Made by a program: the position numbers and the translations under genes. Source: Microcaldota archaeon (lineage in GTDB: Archaea; Micrarchaeota; Micrarchaeia; Micrarchaeales; Micrarchaeaceae). From it: 24,179 nucleotides of DNA. The stretch covers positions 1 through 24,179 of the forward strand of contig JAKBRD010000011.1 of NCBI GenBank assembly GCA_021834865.1, in the 5' to 3' direction. A model generated the notes under the pieces. It saw only the letters and a list, made by a program, of their open reading frames with translations. It did no database searches and was not told the origin of the DNA. Below, piece after piece: positions 5,958 to 13,833 of the stretch. Numbering within the stretch: the stretch's first letter is position 1; each line of letters begins with the position of its first letter.

Positions 5958-7019
5958 CTACCTTCTGAGCAACCTGTGTGCGTCGAGAATCAATTTCTCA
6001 GTCTCTTCCCACCCTATGCATGAATCTGTCACTGAAACGCCATATTTGAGGTCCTTTGCACGCTTTGGGATGGGCTGTGACCCTTCATTTATGTTTGACT
6101 CAAGCATGAGCCCCCTTATACCGGTGTTGCCCCTAAGTATCTGCTCGATTATATCTTTAAAGACCTTAGACTGCATCCTGTAATCCTTATTTGAATTTCC
6201 ATGGGAACAGTCAACCATTAGCGCGTCGCTTAGCCCATTTTCCCTTAGCATTGCCTGTGCCTTCTCCACGCTCGCAGCTCCATAATTCGGCTCGTGCTCT
6301 CCGCCCCTTAGTACTATGTGGGTGTCGGAATTTCCCTTAGTAGTTACTGCGGATACCGTCCCGTTCTGATCCATCCCTAAGAACCATTGAGGTTTGGATG
6401 CGGCAATTACCGCGTGCATTGCTACCTTAATATCCCCTTGCGTACTGTTTTTGAACCCTACAGGCATGGAAAGTCCTGATGCCATCTGCCGATGCACAGA
6501 GGATTGCACGGTTCTTGCACCTATTGCAGCCCATGTGATGGTGTCACCAAGATATTGAGGTACGAACGGGTCTAAGAATTCTGTTCCGGAGAGTAGCCCC
6601 ATATCTGCATTCCTCACCAGTATCTCCCTGGCAAGCCTGAGTCCTTTATTGATATTCTCTTTGCCGTCAAGGTTAGGGTCATATATGAACCCTTTCCACC
6701 CTACTGTTGTCCTCGGTTTTTCGAAATACACACGTTTTGTTATTATGAAAACGTCACCGACACTCCTGCTCAGGGAGAGCAGCTTCTTGGAATACTCCGC
6801 ATCCGACTCTATATCGTGTATGGAGCACTGGCCTACTATAAGAACTATCCTTTTGTCCCTTCCGCGTATTGATTTTATGATATCATGCCTGCCACGCATG
6901 ACGGTTTCCCTGCCGCGGCTAGTCAGGGGTACCTCCTGCTTTAATACTGCAGGGGTTATCAACGGACGGTATCCGGTTACGTTGCTGTCTTCTATTTTCT
7001 TTTTCGTGGATTGCGGCAC
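5958..7019 (-). CDS. aroF: 3-deoxy-7-phosphoheptulonate synthase, class I-alpha (bacterial AroF/G/H type)
   Basis: First enzyme of the shikimate pathway: phosphoenolpyruvate plus erythrose 4-phosphate gives DAHP. The 353-aa protein aligns along its length with E. coli AroG. Visible motifs are GQCSIHD (metal ligand C65; the usual P before C is Q), KRVYFEKPRTTVGWKG (R96, K101), GARTVQSSVHR (R169), VGFKN (K190), LRGG (R238), DCSHGN (H273), LES (E307) and SVTDSCIGW (D332). So C, H, E and D for the metal are all present. The N-terminal 45 residues correspond to the regulatory arm of the feedback-inhibited bacterial enzymes. The start is GTG 7019, with AGGTG five bases before it. Archaea usually use the shorter class I-beta enzyme or another route, so transfer from bacteria is likely. 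Confidence 0.95.
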   Translation of the reverse strand: MPQSTKKKIEDSNVTGYRPLITPAVLKQEVPLTSRGRETVMRGRHDIIKSIRGRDKRIVLIVGQCSIHDIESDAEYSKKLLSLSRSVGDVFIITKRVYFEKPRTTVGWKGFIYDPNLDGKENINKGLRLAREILVRNADMGLLSGTEFLDPFVPQYLGDTITWAAIGARTVQSSVHRQMASGLSMPVGFKNSTQGDIKVAMHAVIAASKPQWFLGMDQNGTVSAVTTKGNSDTHIVLRGGEHEPNYGAASVEKAQAMLRENGLSDALMVDCSHGNSNKDYRMQSKVFKDIIEQILRGNTGIRGLMLESNINEGSQPIPKRAKDLKYGVSVTDSCIGWEETEKLILDAHRLLRR

Positions 7020-7102
7020 TATGACACCTATTTGCCTTTTGTCTATGGTTAATGGCGAGCAGATATGTTATGGACGTGTAGTTAATATTCTTTTTGTACA
7101 AC

Positions 7103-7699
7103 CTATTGATTTATCTGCATGAGTTTCTTTTTGGCATATTCTGAAAAACTTTCGTCTAACATTTTCAGGTATACTTCAAATTTTCTTTTGTCAAGCTTTT
7201 TTGATATTTCTTGATAAAGCTCTTCCCTTATTGGAACCTTCAGATATAACATGTCTATCACGGTCTTTTCAAGATCGGATACAGGCACCATGAAACCACC
7301 TACTCTCATTGTGCTAAAGCCGAAAAGAAGCTCGCTTTTTATCCTAAGTATCTTGTAGTTCCTGCCTTGAAAAGACCTTATCCCCGTCCTTACATTCCTT
7401 GTTGTCATGACTATGTTGTTTGAGGCCTGGGTCGATACGCCCAGAATGCTCAAGGCGCTTTCAAGCCCATAATAAAATGGCTGGAATGCAAAGCCTGCGA
7501 CTATTGCATCATCATGAAACGTGTATACTCCTTTTGTTATGCGTTTTATCCTCCCGGAAGCATAATACTTGTGCATCATTAGCCTCAAGTACCTGGCAGT
7601 TATCCCTTTTTTCTTGAGCGCAAGCTCTGCATCCCTGAACGTAAAGACCGGATAATCTATGCTGTTGAATGCGCTTTCCAGCATTTCTTTGTATTTCAT
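7103..7699 (-). CDS. abiEi: AbiEi-like antitoxin / transcriptional regulator
   Basis: A 198-aa protein. The N-terminal part (about 1-62) is a winged helix: FTFRDAELALKKKGITARYLRLMMHKYYASGRIKRITKGVYTF. A domain with YGLESALSILGVSTQ, SELLFGFSTMRVGGFMVPVSDLEKTVIDMLYL follows. This is the standard AbiEi architecture, in which the wing-helix represses the operon and the C-terminal domain counters the nucleotidyltransferase toxin. It starts at ATG 7699, overlapping the toxin stop by 4 bp (ATGA), so it is coupled to and translated after the toxin. In the well-studied lactococcal AbiE and related bacterial systems the antitoxin gene comes first; here the order is reversed. The likely binding site is the inverted repeat at 8349-8380. 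Confidence 0.85.
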   Translation of the reverse strand: MKYKEMLESAFNSIDYPVFTFRDAELALKKKGITARYLRLMMHKYYASGRIKRITKGVYTFHDDAIVAGFAFQPFYYGLESALSILGVSTQASNNIVMTTRNVRTGIRSFQGRNYKILRIKSELLFGFSTMRVGGFMVPVSDLEKTVIDMLYLKVPIREELYQEISKKLDKRKFEVYLKMLDESFSEYAKKKLMQINQ

Positions 7700-8343
7700 T
7701 TTATCTCGTCTTTTATGTAATTGACAATTGTATCGAAAGTAGGTGCAACGCCTTCGTATATAAGCTCTTTAAGCTGTTTTTCGTCTTTAGGCGAGGTTAT
7801 CGATTTTAAGAATGCCTTTAGTTTTCTCTTTGTATTCTTGTCTATTTTCGGATACAAAGATAGCAAATGATATATATCGTAAAGGTCCCTTGCATAGCTC
7901 CTGCTTTTGTAAGCTTTTATCTTTTCTGCTATGAAGCCCGTCTCGGAAAGCGTATTGATAAACATTTTTGTTCCGTCAGCTCTCGTATATTCCTTTTGAA
8001 CGCTTCGCTTGCCTGCGGGCTTTTTGAGAATTTCGAGCTTTACAGAAGCCTGCGCGTTATGTATATCTATAACGCGTTCTGTCGAATATGGGTAATCTAT
8101 GGTTATTCCCCTCTTGTTGAATTCCCAGGTTAAATTACTGGTCAATTTTTTAAGCTGCTTGTCAGAAGCGTATAAATCTAAATCAAACGAGAACCTCTTG
8201 CCTCCAAAGCATCTCCATATGGCAGTGCCTCCATGAAGGATTACCTCCTTTTCTATGGCTAGGGCCGCGTCCATGGCAAGATCCTGGAGCCTAGCTATGG
8301 CTACCTGCTTTTCCGATTTTAAGCTTTTTTCTATCGGTTCCAA
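7696..8343 (-). CDS. abiEii: AbiEii-type nucleotidyltransferase toxin
   Basis: A DUF1814/AbiEii nucleotidyltransferase of 215 aa, toxin of an abortive-infection type toxin-antitoxin pair. Motifs in order: LHGGTAIW (36-43, the GG-T/S nucleotide-binding turn), FSFDLDLY (51-58, catalytic D54 and D56), VKLEI (101-105, third acid E104), and AEKIKAYKSRSYARDLYDIYHLL (K141 and D153, the lysine/aspartate motif of the family). Related toxins (MenA/MenT group) transfer nucleotides to tRNA ends; the target here is unknown. There is no suitable ATG: TTG 8343 gives the family's usual N-terminus and has AGGT six bases before it. Transcription must cross the palindrome at 8349-8380. Confidence 0.88.
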   Translation of the reverse strand: MEPIEKSLKSEKQVAIARLQDLAMDAALAIEKEVILHGGTAIWRCFGGKRFSFDLDLYASDKQLKKLTSNLTWEFNKRGITIDYPYSTERVIDIHNAQASVKLEILKKPAGKRSVQKEYTRADGTKMFINTLSETGFIAEKIKAYKSRSYARDLYDIYHLLSLYPKIDKNTKRKLKAFLKSITSPKDEKQLKELIYEGVAPTFDTIVNYIKDEIK

Positions 8344-8348
8344 TTAAT

Positions 8349-8380
8349 TACCTAAGTTATATTATAGTATAACATAGGTA
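8349..8380. promoter_or_regulatory. Palindromic operator of the AbiE operon
   Basis: TACCTAAGTTATA (8349-8361) and TATAACATAGGTA (8368-8380) are 13-bp inverted arms with one mismatch and a 6-bp spacer. On the minus strand the site lies between a TATA-like TTTTATATTTTA (about 8382-8393) and the toxin start, so it covers the transcription start. AbiEi proteins repress by binding inverted repeats in their promoter; this is the natural candidate. The same site stands upstream of a divergent small frame at 8405. Confidence 0.7.
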
Positions 8381-8404
8381 AAATATAAAAGAGTATCGAT
8401 TGCA

Positions 8405-8557
8405 ATGCAAAGGCATAGTTTTCCTTTAAAAAAACGCGGCTATGCACATTTCGATCCAAGCGCAAGTTTTAGCTTTGAAACAGGCATCAACGCTGTCAGA
8501 TCTATTGCTTTTGCAAAAAGGCTATTACATTCTACTAGGAAGAAAAAGCCTTTTTAA
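8405..8557 (+). CDS. Possible 50-aa basic small protein, divergent from AbiE
   Basis: ATG 8405 opens a 50-aa frame starting MQRHSFPLKKRGYAHFDPSA and ending STRKKKPF, with SFSFETGINAVRSIAFAKRLL between. It is strongly basic and may form a helix in the middle. Codon use is mixed and GC-richer than the flanks, which favours coding. A TATA-like AAAATATAAAAG lies 12-25 bp upstream, a little close, so any mRNA would be leaderless. It would share the palindrome at 8349-8380 with abiEii. No family is recognised. Confidence 0.35.
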   Translation: MQRHSFPLKKRGYAHFDPSASFSFETGINAVRSIAFAKRLLHSTRKKKPF

Positions 8558-8581
8558 CTATGCCTTCAATACCTAACTGAA

Positions 8582-9514
8582 ATGGTGATGACGCTGCCAT
8601 CGAATAAAAAACATCCGGGCCTAAAGTTTCTTATTGCCCTTCCGTTGATATCTTCGGTGTCGTACGCTTTCTGGGCTCTGCTCATAACTGAGAGCATAAG
8701 CTTCTACGGAAGCAACTATGTGAGCACGCTTTTGATAATTTTCACCGTGTCGGCAGCAATAGCGCTTGCTTCCGCCCTCGTTTTTAAGAAAAGTATGCGC
8801 AGGAAGCCGGAAAGATTCGATATTCTGGCAGGGATATTTTATGCCATAGGCAACATAGCCCTGTTCAGCGTGGTCAATTCGAAAAGCCTTCTTGTAGTAT
8901 ACGCTATTTCTTATATGAGTGTGCTCTTTTTCCTATTCGACGGAAAAAACATAAAGCTGCTTGCAGCATCTGGAAAGAAGCTTATAGGGATAACTGTTGC
9001 CATTATCGTGATAGTTGCTAGCGTCATATACCTTTATATCTCGTTCAATTCTTCATACCCTTCATCGATAAACCTTTTCAGCATAGCCATGGGCCTTGCT
9101 GCAGCAGTATTTTATGCAATAGGCGGGATGCTTTCGGTAAGGGTCAGCTATGAGAGAGAGTCAATACCGAGCAAATGGTTCTGGATATCTGTTATTGAGG
9201 CGCTGGTGACTTTGATCGCAGTTCTTGCGTTCGGATTCAAGGTCACAGAAGCGTCTATAGGCATATCTGCCCTGGCTGGAGTCGCCATAGTAGTGCCATT
9301 TGTACTCGGATTCATAAGCTACACGTACACGAAATACCTAAGGGGAGTGCGCAAGGTTGTTGACAAAGAGCTCATTTACAGCATACCCGAGCTCGATATA
9401 CTGTGGCTTGCAATACTTTACGGGGTATTTATAAAGTTCCTGGGATTGGGCGACTTCGCCGCCATAGCCGCGATGGTGGTCTCAGTAGTATATTTATACA
9501 TGCTAAAGGCTTGA
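8582..9514 (+). CDS. Multi-span membrane protein, DMT (EamA-like) transporter type
   Basis: A 310-aa integral membrane protein with about nine or ten hydrophobic spans (roughly 15-36, 47-68, 80-98, 102-118, 135-154, 162-184, 199-217, 226-249, 268-286, 288-307). The two-halves layout, with short loops and motifs such as LISSVSYAFWALLITES in span 1 and AMGLAAAVFYAIGGMLSVR after the midpoint, fits drug/metabolite transporter family proteins. Substrate cannot be told. The TATA-like TTTTTAACTA (8551-8560) puts transcription start at or just before the ATG (8582 or 8588). It is alone on the plus strand and converges on the GNAT-like gene. Confidence 0.75.
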   Translation: MVMTLPSNKKHPGLKFLIALPLISSVSYAFWALLITESISFYGSNYVSTLLIIFTVSAAIALASALVFKKSMRRKPERFDILAGIFYAIGNIALFSVVNSKSLLVVYAISYMSVLFFLFDGKNIKLLAASGKKLIGITVAIIVIVASVIYLYISFNSSYPSSINLFSIAMGLAAAVFYAIGGMLSVRVSYERESIPSKWFWISVIEALVTLIAVLAFGFKVTEASIGISALAGVAIVVPFVLGFISYTYTKYLRGVRKVVDKELIYSIPELDILWLAILYGVFIKFLGLGDFAAIAAMVVSVVYLYMLKA

Positions 9515-9611
9515 TGAATGGCACATTATGGAGGGAGCCAACACCTTGCAATAATCGTGTTTTATTGGCAACGCTCGGCATGGATAAGGCATTTAAGCTA
9601 TTGGCAAGGGC

Positions 9612-10265
9612 TTACGGGTATGCAGAATACGCTTTGATGAGCTTTTCGCTGGCATTTAAATATTTGGAAGCGAGAATCAATTGTGTTTTTGCAGAATAAA
9701 TTTCTCCCCTTTCGGCGCTTTGCGTTACGAATGACATGCCTAGGCGCATGCCGAAGGATTTACCTTCTTCAGTATAAGCGTTTGCGGCCACCTCATGGAA
9801 AAATATATCCTTTTCTGCGAATTTAGAGAATGTTTCTGTAAATGAATCATAGATAGCGCCTACCGCATCCGTGTGCCTGTACTCTTTTTTAAGGAACACC
9901 ATTGTTATGTACATATAACATCTACTTCCAGGTTTCAATTCTGGAATATTTTCTAAGGCTATGTCGCCGTCTATCATTGTGCCGCTCTTTATGCGCTTGA
10001 ACGTTTTCTCATCCACAGGCACAAACGACCAGTAGCCTGCAATATCGTTTCTATCACGATCCATTATTACTATGATGGTAAAAGGATACCTGCTTCGTAT
10101 AGCCACCCATTTTTCGGTATCGCCTTCTTCCCTCTCCGTAAGTGTAGGTATAGAACTGTAGTCAAAAGATGTCAGCTTATCTATCAGGTCGGCAATGCTG
10201 CATCCTAAAAATTTTGCGGCTTCGCCAGCATTCAGAGGATACAAGTTATGCTTTATGCCAACCAT
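9612..10265 (-). CDS. GNAT-like acyltransferase-fold protein
   Basis: A 217-aa soluble protein. After an N-terminal helical part (LNAGEAAKFLGCSIADLIDKL) come paired strands RYPFTIIVIMDRDRNDIAGYWSFVPV, an acidic loop, and the strand CYMYITMVFLKKEYRHTDAVGAIYDSFTETF, which has the position and shape of GNAT motif A (strand, loop, helix). A final strand/helix pair follows (IFFHEVAANAYTEEGKSFGMRLGMSFV), like motif B with its 'a..lgf' ending. The classic R/Q-x-x-G-x-G/A is reduced to KKEYRHTDAVG, so CoA binding is uncertain. GAGGT eight bases before ATG 10265 supports the start. Confidence 0.6.
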   Translation of the reverse strand: MVGIKHNLYPLNAGEAAKFLGCSIADLIDKLTSFDYSSIPTLTEREEGDTEKWVAIRSRYPFTIIVIMDRDRNDIAGYWSFVPVDEKTFKRIKSGTMIDGDIALENIPELKPGSRCYMYITMVFLKKEYRHTDAVGAIYDSFTETFSKFAEKDIFFHEVAANAYTEEGKSFGMRLGMSFVTQSAERGEIYSAKTQLILASKYLNASEKLIKAYSAYP

Positions 10266-10362
10266 GTTGTTTTACCTCAATAAATATTCTTTGCCTGAAC
10301 GTTATCTAGGCTGTATGATTACATAAAGTTGGGACATAGGAGATAACGCTTCGATTCTAATG

Positions 10363-11227
10363 CTAATTTGCTGCTTTTTCTGCTGCATCCATCATCGTTT
10401 TGATGTCTGGCTCCCTCCCTGTAAAAAGCTTGAATGCTACTGCTTGGTTGTAAACAAGGAGCTCCAAGCCGTTTATTGTTATACATCCCTTCTTTTTTGC
10501 GTCGGACAAAAGCTTATTCTTCAAAGGTACATAATTTGCGTCGAAAACCACCATGTCTTTGTTAAGCAGCCCTGCAGGAACAGGCGTGTCTTTGCCATTT
10601 TCAAGAGTAATATTCGTAGCGTTGAGTATGTACTTTGAGTTCTTTATTGCAATCTCGGCCTTTTTGGACCCGAGCTTTGCGGTTTCTATGTTCATTTTCG
10701 GAAAGCGCTTCTGCAGGTCGGATTTAAGCTCTTCCGCATGTTCCAAGGTCCTGTTTATTACATACAAGGATTTTACGCCTTTATGAGCAAGACCGAAAGC
10801 GATAGCTCTTGCTGCCCCTCCTGCACCAAACAAAGCATAGCCTGCCTTTATATCCATTCCGTGCCTTTCCAAGGACATGATTGAGCCTGGCTCATCAGTA
10901 TTGTAACCATAAAACTTTCCGTTTTTTTATCACTATTCCATTTACTGCTCCGAGCTCTTTCGCAAGCGGGTCTATGTGGTCCATGTATTTCATGACCTCC
11001 TGCTTGTGCGGGCTTGTAAGCGTCATTCCCTTTATTCCATATGCCTTCATCCCGTATACTGCAGATTTAAGGCCTTCAGGAGCAACGTCAAACGCAAGAA
11101 AAACAGCATCCATGCCGAGCTTCTTGTACATCGCGTTGTGTATTGTCGGAGAAAGCGAATGATGAGCAGGCATGCCTATTATGCAGTACAACGACGTATT
11201 TCCGGTTATTGCTTTTTCATGCACCAT
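10363..11227 (-). CDS. aroE: Shikimate dehydrogenase, split by a one-base frameshift
   Basis: Reduces 3-dehydroshikimate to shikimate with NADPH. The first part (from ATG 11227) holds HHSLSPTIHN (S24, S26 substrate contacts), SPHK (catalytic K75) and GAVNGIV (N96). It then runs out of frame and stops at 10895. The second part (to 10363) holds GAGGAARA (NADP loop), VINRT (phosphate-binding NRT) and the C-terminal GLELLVYNQAVAFKLFTG. Removing one A from the A7 run (T7 on the plus strand, 10922-10928) joins them as K-N-G-K-F-Y-G-Y-N-T-D-E-P-G, restoring the conserved substrate aspartate (D111), for a normal 287 aa. All functional residues survive, so a sequencing/assembly error, transcript slippage or a very recent mutation are all possible. 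A GTG 11239 start is less likely. Confidence 0.9.
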
Positions 11228-11277
11228 GATACCACACACATATAATAAACCACGATAAGATATTGTCTTTGTAGGAT

Positions 11278-11556
11278 TTAAGGCTTTGCTGATTGTTCTG
11301 TTACCATCAATTCGTGGGATTTTGGGTATTCAAAATCGATAGTATCCTTTATTGCCTTTTTGAGCGCATTCTCATCGACAGTTAACTTCTCTTTTTTAAA
11401 GCCGTCTTCGTCTATTTCAAAATTGTTTCCTGCTCTTTTTATTGTAACAATCCTGTCTTTCTTGAAGCTTTTCACAGTAATCGAATAACCATCCTTCATT
11501 TTCATGGCCATTTTGTATAAGTGCTTGTCAACGCTTCTTATTGGTATCCATGGCAT
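11278..11556 (-). CDS. Small unknown protein at the end of the permease-aminotransferase-epimerase operon
   Basis: From ATG 11556 the product has 92 aa: MPWIPIRSVDKHLYKMAMKM, then strand-like DGYSITVKSFKKDRIVTIKRAGNNFEI and two charged helices. It is basic and hydrophilic with no membrane segment or metal motif. It begins about 30 bp after the epimerase stop on the same strand, so it is probably in the same mRNA. A TTG at 11580 could add eight residues. The product is not recognised; a small beta-rich N-terminal domain is all that can be suggested. Confidence 0.6.
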   Translation of the reverse strand: MPWIPIRSVDKHLYKMAMKMKDGYSITVKSFKKDRIVTIKRAGNNFEIDEDGFKKEKLTVDENALKKAIKDTIDFEYPKSHELMVTEQSAKP

Positions 11557-11586
11557 TTTATCGCTGGAATAATAACACAATATAGC

Positions 11587-12693
11587 CTAAAACTTGCGGA
11601 TGCAGGCTATACCTTTGCCGTCCGTAAGCGTATTCATGCCATTTTTGTATTCTATGCCTGCCTCGAATGGCTGCTCCTTCAAGAACTGGAATCCGTCAAG
11701 GTCGTAGAATATTACGTTCTTTGATGAGAGTGCGACCGCAAGGCTTGTGGCTATCCCGAGCTTGCTTTCTATCATGCATCCTACCATGGCCTTTATCCCA
11801 TATGCCTGCGCAGTGAAAAGCGTCTTGAGTGCCTGCCGCATGCCTCCGCTTTTGGTCAGCTTTACATTTACGTAATCAGCCGCATCTGCTATTATTGCGT
11901 CTATGACGCTTCTTGGGCTAACTATGCTTTCGTCCAGCATTATTGGTATTCCGGTTTGTTTTCGCAAATATGCCATTTTTGCAAGGTCCCTATAGTCCAT
12001 TGGCTGCTCAAAGAATGCAGCACCTACGTCATTAAGTACCTTGCCGACTTTTATGGCATCTTGCAACGAATATCCCTGGTTCGCATCGACATAAAATTTT
12101 TCGCCCTTAAGCCTTTCCGACACTGCCTTTATTCTGGCTATGTCGAGATTGGCGTCAACCCCTATCTTCATCTTTATGTCCTTCGGCTTTTTCTTCTGTA
12201 TCGATTCCAATTGCTTTAATGCATCCTTAACGCTGCCGAGAGTTATTGTCACGCTAGTCTCCGCGGGCTTCATTGAGCCTCCAAGCAGCTTGGTAACATG
12301 GATGGAATTGGATCTTGCGTACAGGTCGTGCGCAGCCATTTCTATTGCGTTCTTTACTGCACTGCTCCCATGTATTATTTTTGTAATGCTCTCTGAAAAA
12401 TCCTCAAGGCTCTCATAAGCCCTGCCATTTATTGACAGAATTATATTATTCGCAGTTTCCATTGCCGCACTAGTATATTCCCCGGTTATTTCGGGTATGG
12501 TGCTGCATTCACCATAGCCCTTTTCCGATTCTCCATCGAGCTCTACGAAAAGGCCGTCAAAGTCATACTGCGTGCCTAGAGATATCGAAAAAGGCTCGGT
12601 CATGGGAGCGCTAACCCTGTATAACGATGCACCCTTTACCTTGACATCGCCTATTGAAAATGCACATTTTAAAATCCTTTTATCATTCTTCAC
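11587..12693 (-). CDS. Enolase-superfamily enzyme, probable L-Ala-D/L-Glu-type dipeptide epimerase
   Basis: A 368-aa member of the muconate-lactonizing subgroup of the enolase superfamily. Capping domain at the N-terminus, then the barrel with all acid/base and metal residues: KMK (K174, K176), DANQGY (D203), FEQP (E229), LDES (D254) and NVKLTKSGG (K278). Near the end YDLDG gives a D-x-D (D331, D333), the feature that marks dipeptide epimerases because it binds the substrate's free amino group. Epimerising a dipeptide is thus more likely than o-succinylbenzoate synthase. The start is GTG 12693, with GGGTGA just upstream, one base after the aminotransferase stop. The frame is open to TTG 12717. 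Translational coupling with the aminotransferase and permease suggests use of imported peptides. Confidence 0.88.
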   Translation of the reverse strand: MKNDKRILKCAFSIGDVKVKGASLYRVSAPMTEPFSISLGTQYDFDGLFVELDGESEKGYGECSTIPEITGEYTSAAMETANNIILSINGRAYESLEDFSESITKIIHGSSAVKNAIEMAAHDLYARSNSIHVTKLLGGSMKPAETSVTITLGSVKDALKQLESIQKKKPKDIKMKIGVDANLDIARIKAVSERLKGEKFYVDANQGYSLQDAIKVGKVLNDVGAAFFEQPMDYRDLAKMAYLRKQTGIPIMLDESIVSPRSVIDAIIADAADYVNVKLTKSGGMRQALKTLFTAQAYGIKAMVGCMIESKLGIATSLAVALSSKNVIFYDLDGFQFLKEQPFEAGIEYKNGMNTLTDGKGIACIRKF

Positions 12694-12694
12694 G

Positions 12695-13828
12695 TTATTC
12701 ACCCAATGCTTCTGCAATCCTGTCTATTCCTGCATCCAGTGTTTTTTCATCGATATATGGAGGAGGTGTTATCTTTATTATATTGCTTTTCGCACCTACC
12801 AGCGAGCACACCACGCCTTTCTTTAGGAGCTCGGATCTTAGCTCGTATGAATAATCAGTCAAAGGCTTGCCTGACTTTGTAAGTTCAACTCCTATCATAA
12901 AGCCTATTCCCCTTACGGACTTTATTTTCTCGTTGCTTATTGAGCCAAGGCGCTTGACTATCTCCTTGCCCTTTCTTCTAACGAAAGAAAGTCTTTTCTC
13001 TGTCAGGCCGCCTATGGTTTTTATGGCAGCCTTTGAGCATAGCATGTTTCCGGACTGCATGCCGAAAGCGCCGTTGTAGGATATATTCCAATCGCCGTCA
13101 TACAGTACCGCGGACAGCGGAAGCCCTGCAGCCATACCTTTGCCGATGCATATCATCTCTGGCTTCAATCCCTTTTTTAATGAGAGCAGCAGTTCCCCGC
13201 TCCTTCCCATGCCGGTATACACTTCGTCTATTGCCATATGCATATGGTTCGCAGATGCAATCTTTTTCAAGCTGCTGATAAAATCGTCGGATAGGATATT
13301 TACACCGCCGTCGGACTGAACAAGCTCAAATATAATTGTGGAGCCATCGATATCGAATGATCTTGATGCCTTTCTAATCAGGTCTTCGTTAAAGCTTTGC
13401 GCATTATCGTCTTCCGAAAAATCCTGTGGAACCCTTAGGTGCACGACCCTGTTTTTTGTATCTATTCCGGTGCCGTTTGAAGCCATGTATGTGAGATAGC
13501 CTTTGCCGTGATACGCGTTCTCCAATGCAATTATGGGCTTTTGGTATCTCGAAAGCGCGGTCTCGCATGCTTCGGTGCCTGAGGTGCAGTATACGACATT
13601 GCCCTTCCCCGAAACAAGCTTTAGCTTTTTTGTAAGCCTGTCATTCCATGTGCTCCTGAATACCAAAGTGCTTACTGGCGATACAAAATCCTCTTTACGC
13701 AGGAAATCGTAGCCTGTTGTCATTGCTGAGCCTGAGAAATCGAGATACTTCCTGCTTCCAGCTACTACGTAAAAGCGGTCGGTGCCGGTAACGACGAAAG
13801 GAAAGCCCCTGAACTCCGGCACTACCAT
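12695..13828 (-). CDS. Class III PLP-dependent aminotransferase
   Basis: A 377-aa fold-type I aminotransferase, class III (omega/ornithine/4-aminobutyrate/acetylornithine group), slightly shorter than the usual 400-450. Motifs: CTSGTEACETAL (81-92, phosphate-binding SGTEA), NAYHGKG (104-110, Y106 stacking on PLP), IDEVYTGMGRSGE (200-212, D201 to the pyridine nitrogen), and CIGKGMAAGLPLSAVL with PLP lysine K230. The ending GIGFMIGVEL and IKITPPP is also typical of the class. The donor and acceptor cannot be read from sequence; metal-free cytoplasmic catalysis is expected. ATG 13828 has AGGT upstream, and the stop codon of the permease lies in that Shine-Dalgarno region, so the two are coupled. 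Confidence 0.9.
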   Translation of the reverse strand: MVVPEFRGFPFVVTGTDRFYVVAGSRKYLDFSGSAMTTGYDFLRKEDFVSPVSTLVFRSTWNDRLTKKLKLVSGKGNVVYCTSGTEACETALSRYQKPIIALENAYHGKGYLTYMASNGTGIDTKNRVVHLRVPQDFSEDDNAQSFNEDLIRKASRSFDIDGSTIIFELVQSDGGVNILSDDFISSLKKIASANHMHMAIDEVYTGMGRSGELLLSLKKGLKPEMICIGKGMAAGLPLSAVLYDGDWNISYNGAFGMQSGNMLCSKAAIKTIGGLTEKRLSFVRRKGKEIVKRLGSISNEKIKSVRGIGFMIGVELTKSGKPLTDYSYELRSELLKKGVVCSLVGAKSNIIKITPPPYIDEKTLDAGIDRIAEALGE

Positions 13829-13833
13829 CTTTC

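Noticed and set aside
9403..9699. Plus-strand frame of 98 codons between the DMT-like and GNAT-like genes
   Set aside because: Overlaps the end of one gene and the 3' part of the convergent one; out-of-frame shadow.
10895..10935. Classical -1 ribosomal frameshift at A-AAA-AAC in aroE
   Set aside because: A -1 shift leads to the wrong frame; +1, -2 or RNA slippage is needed, so the standard mechanism does not fit.
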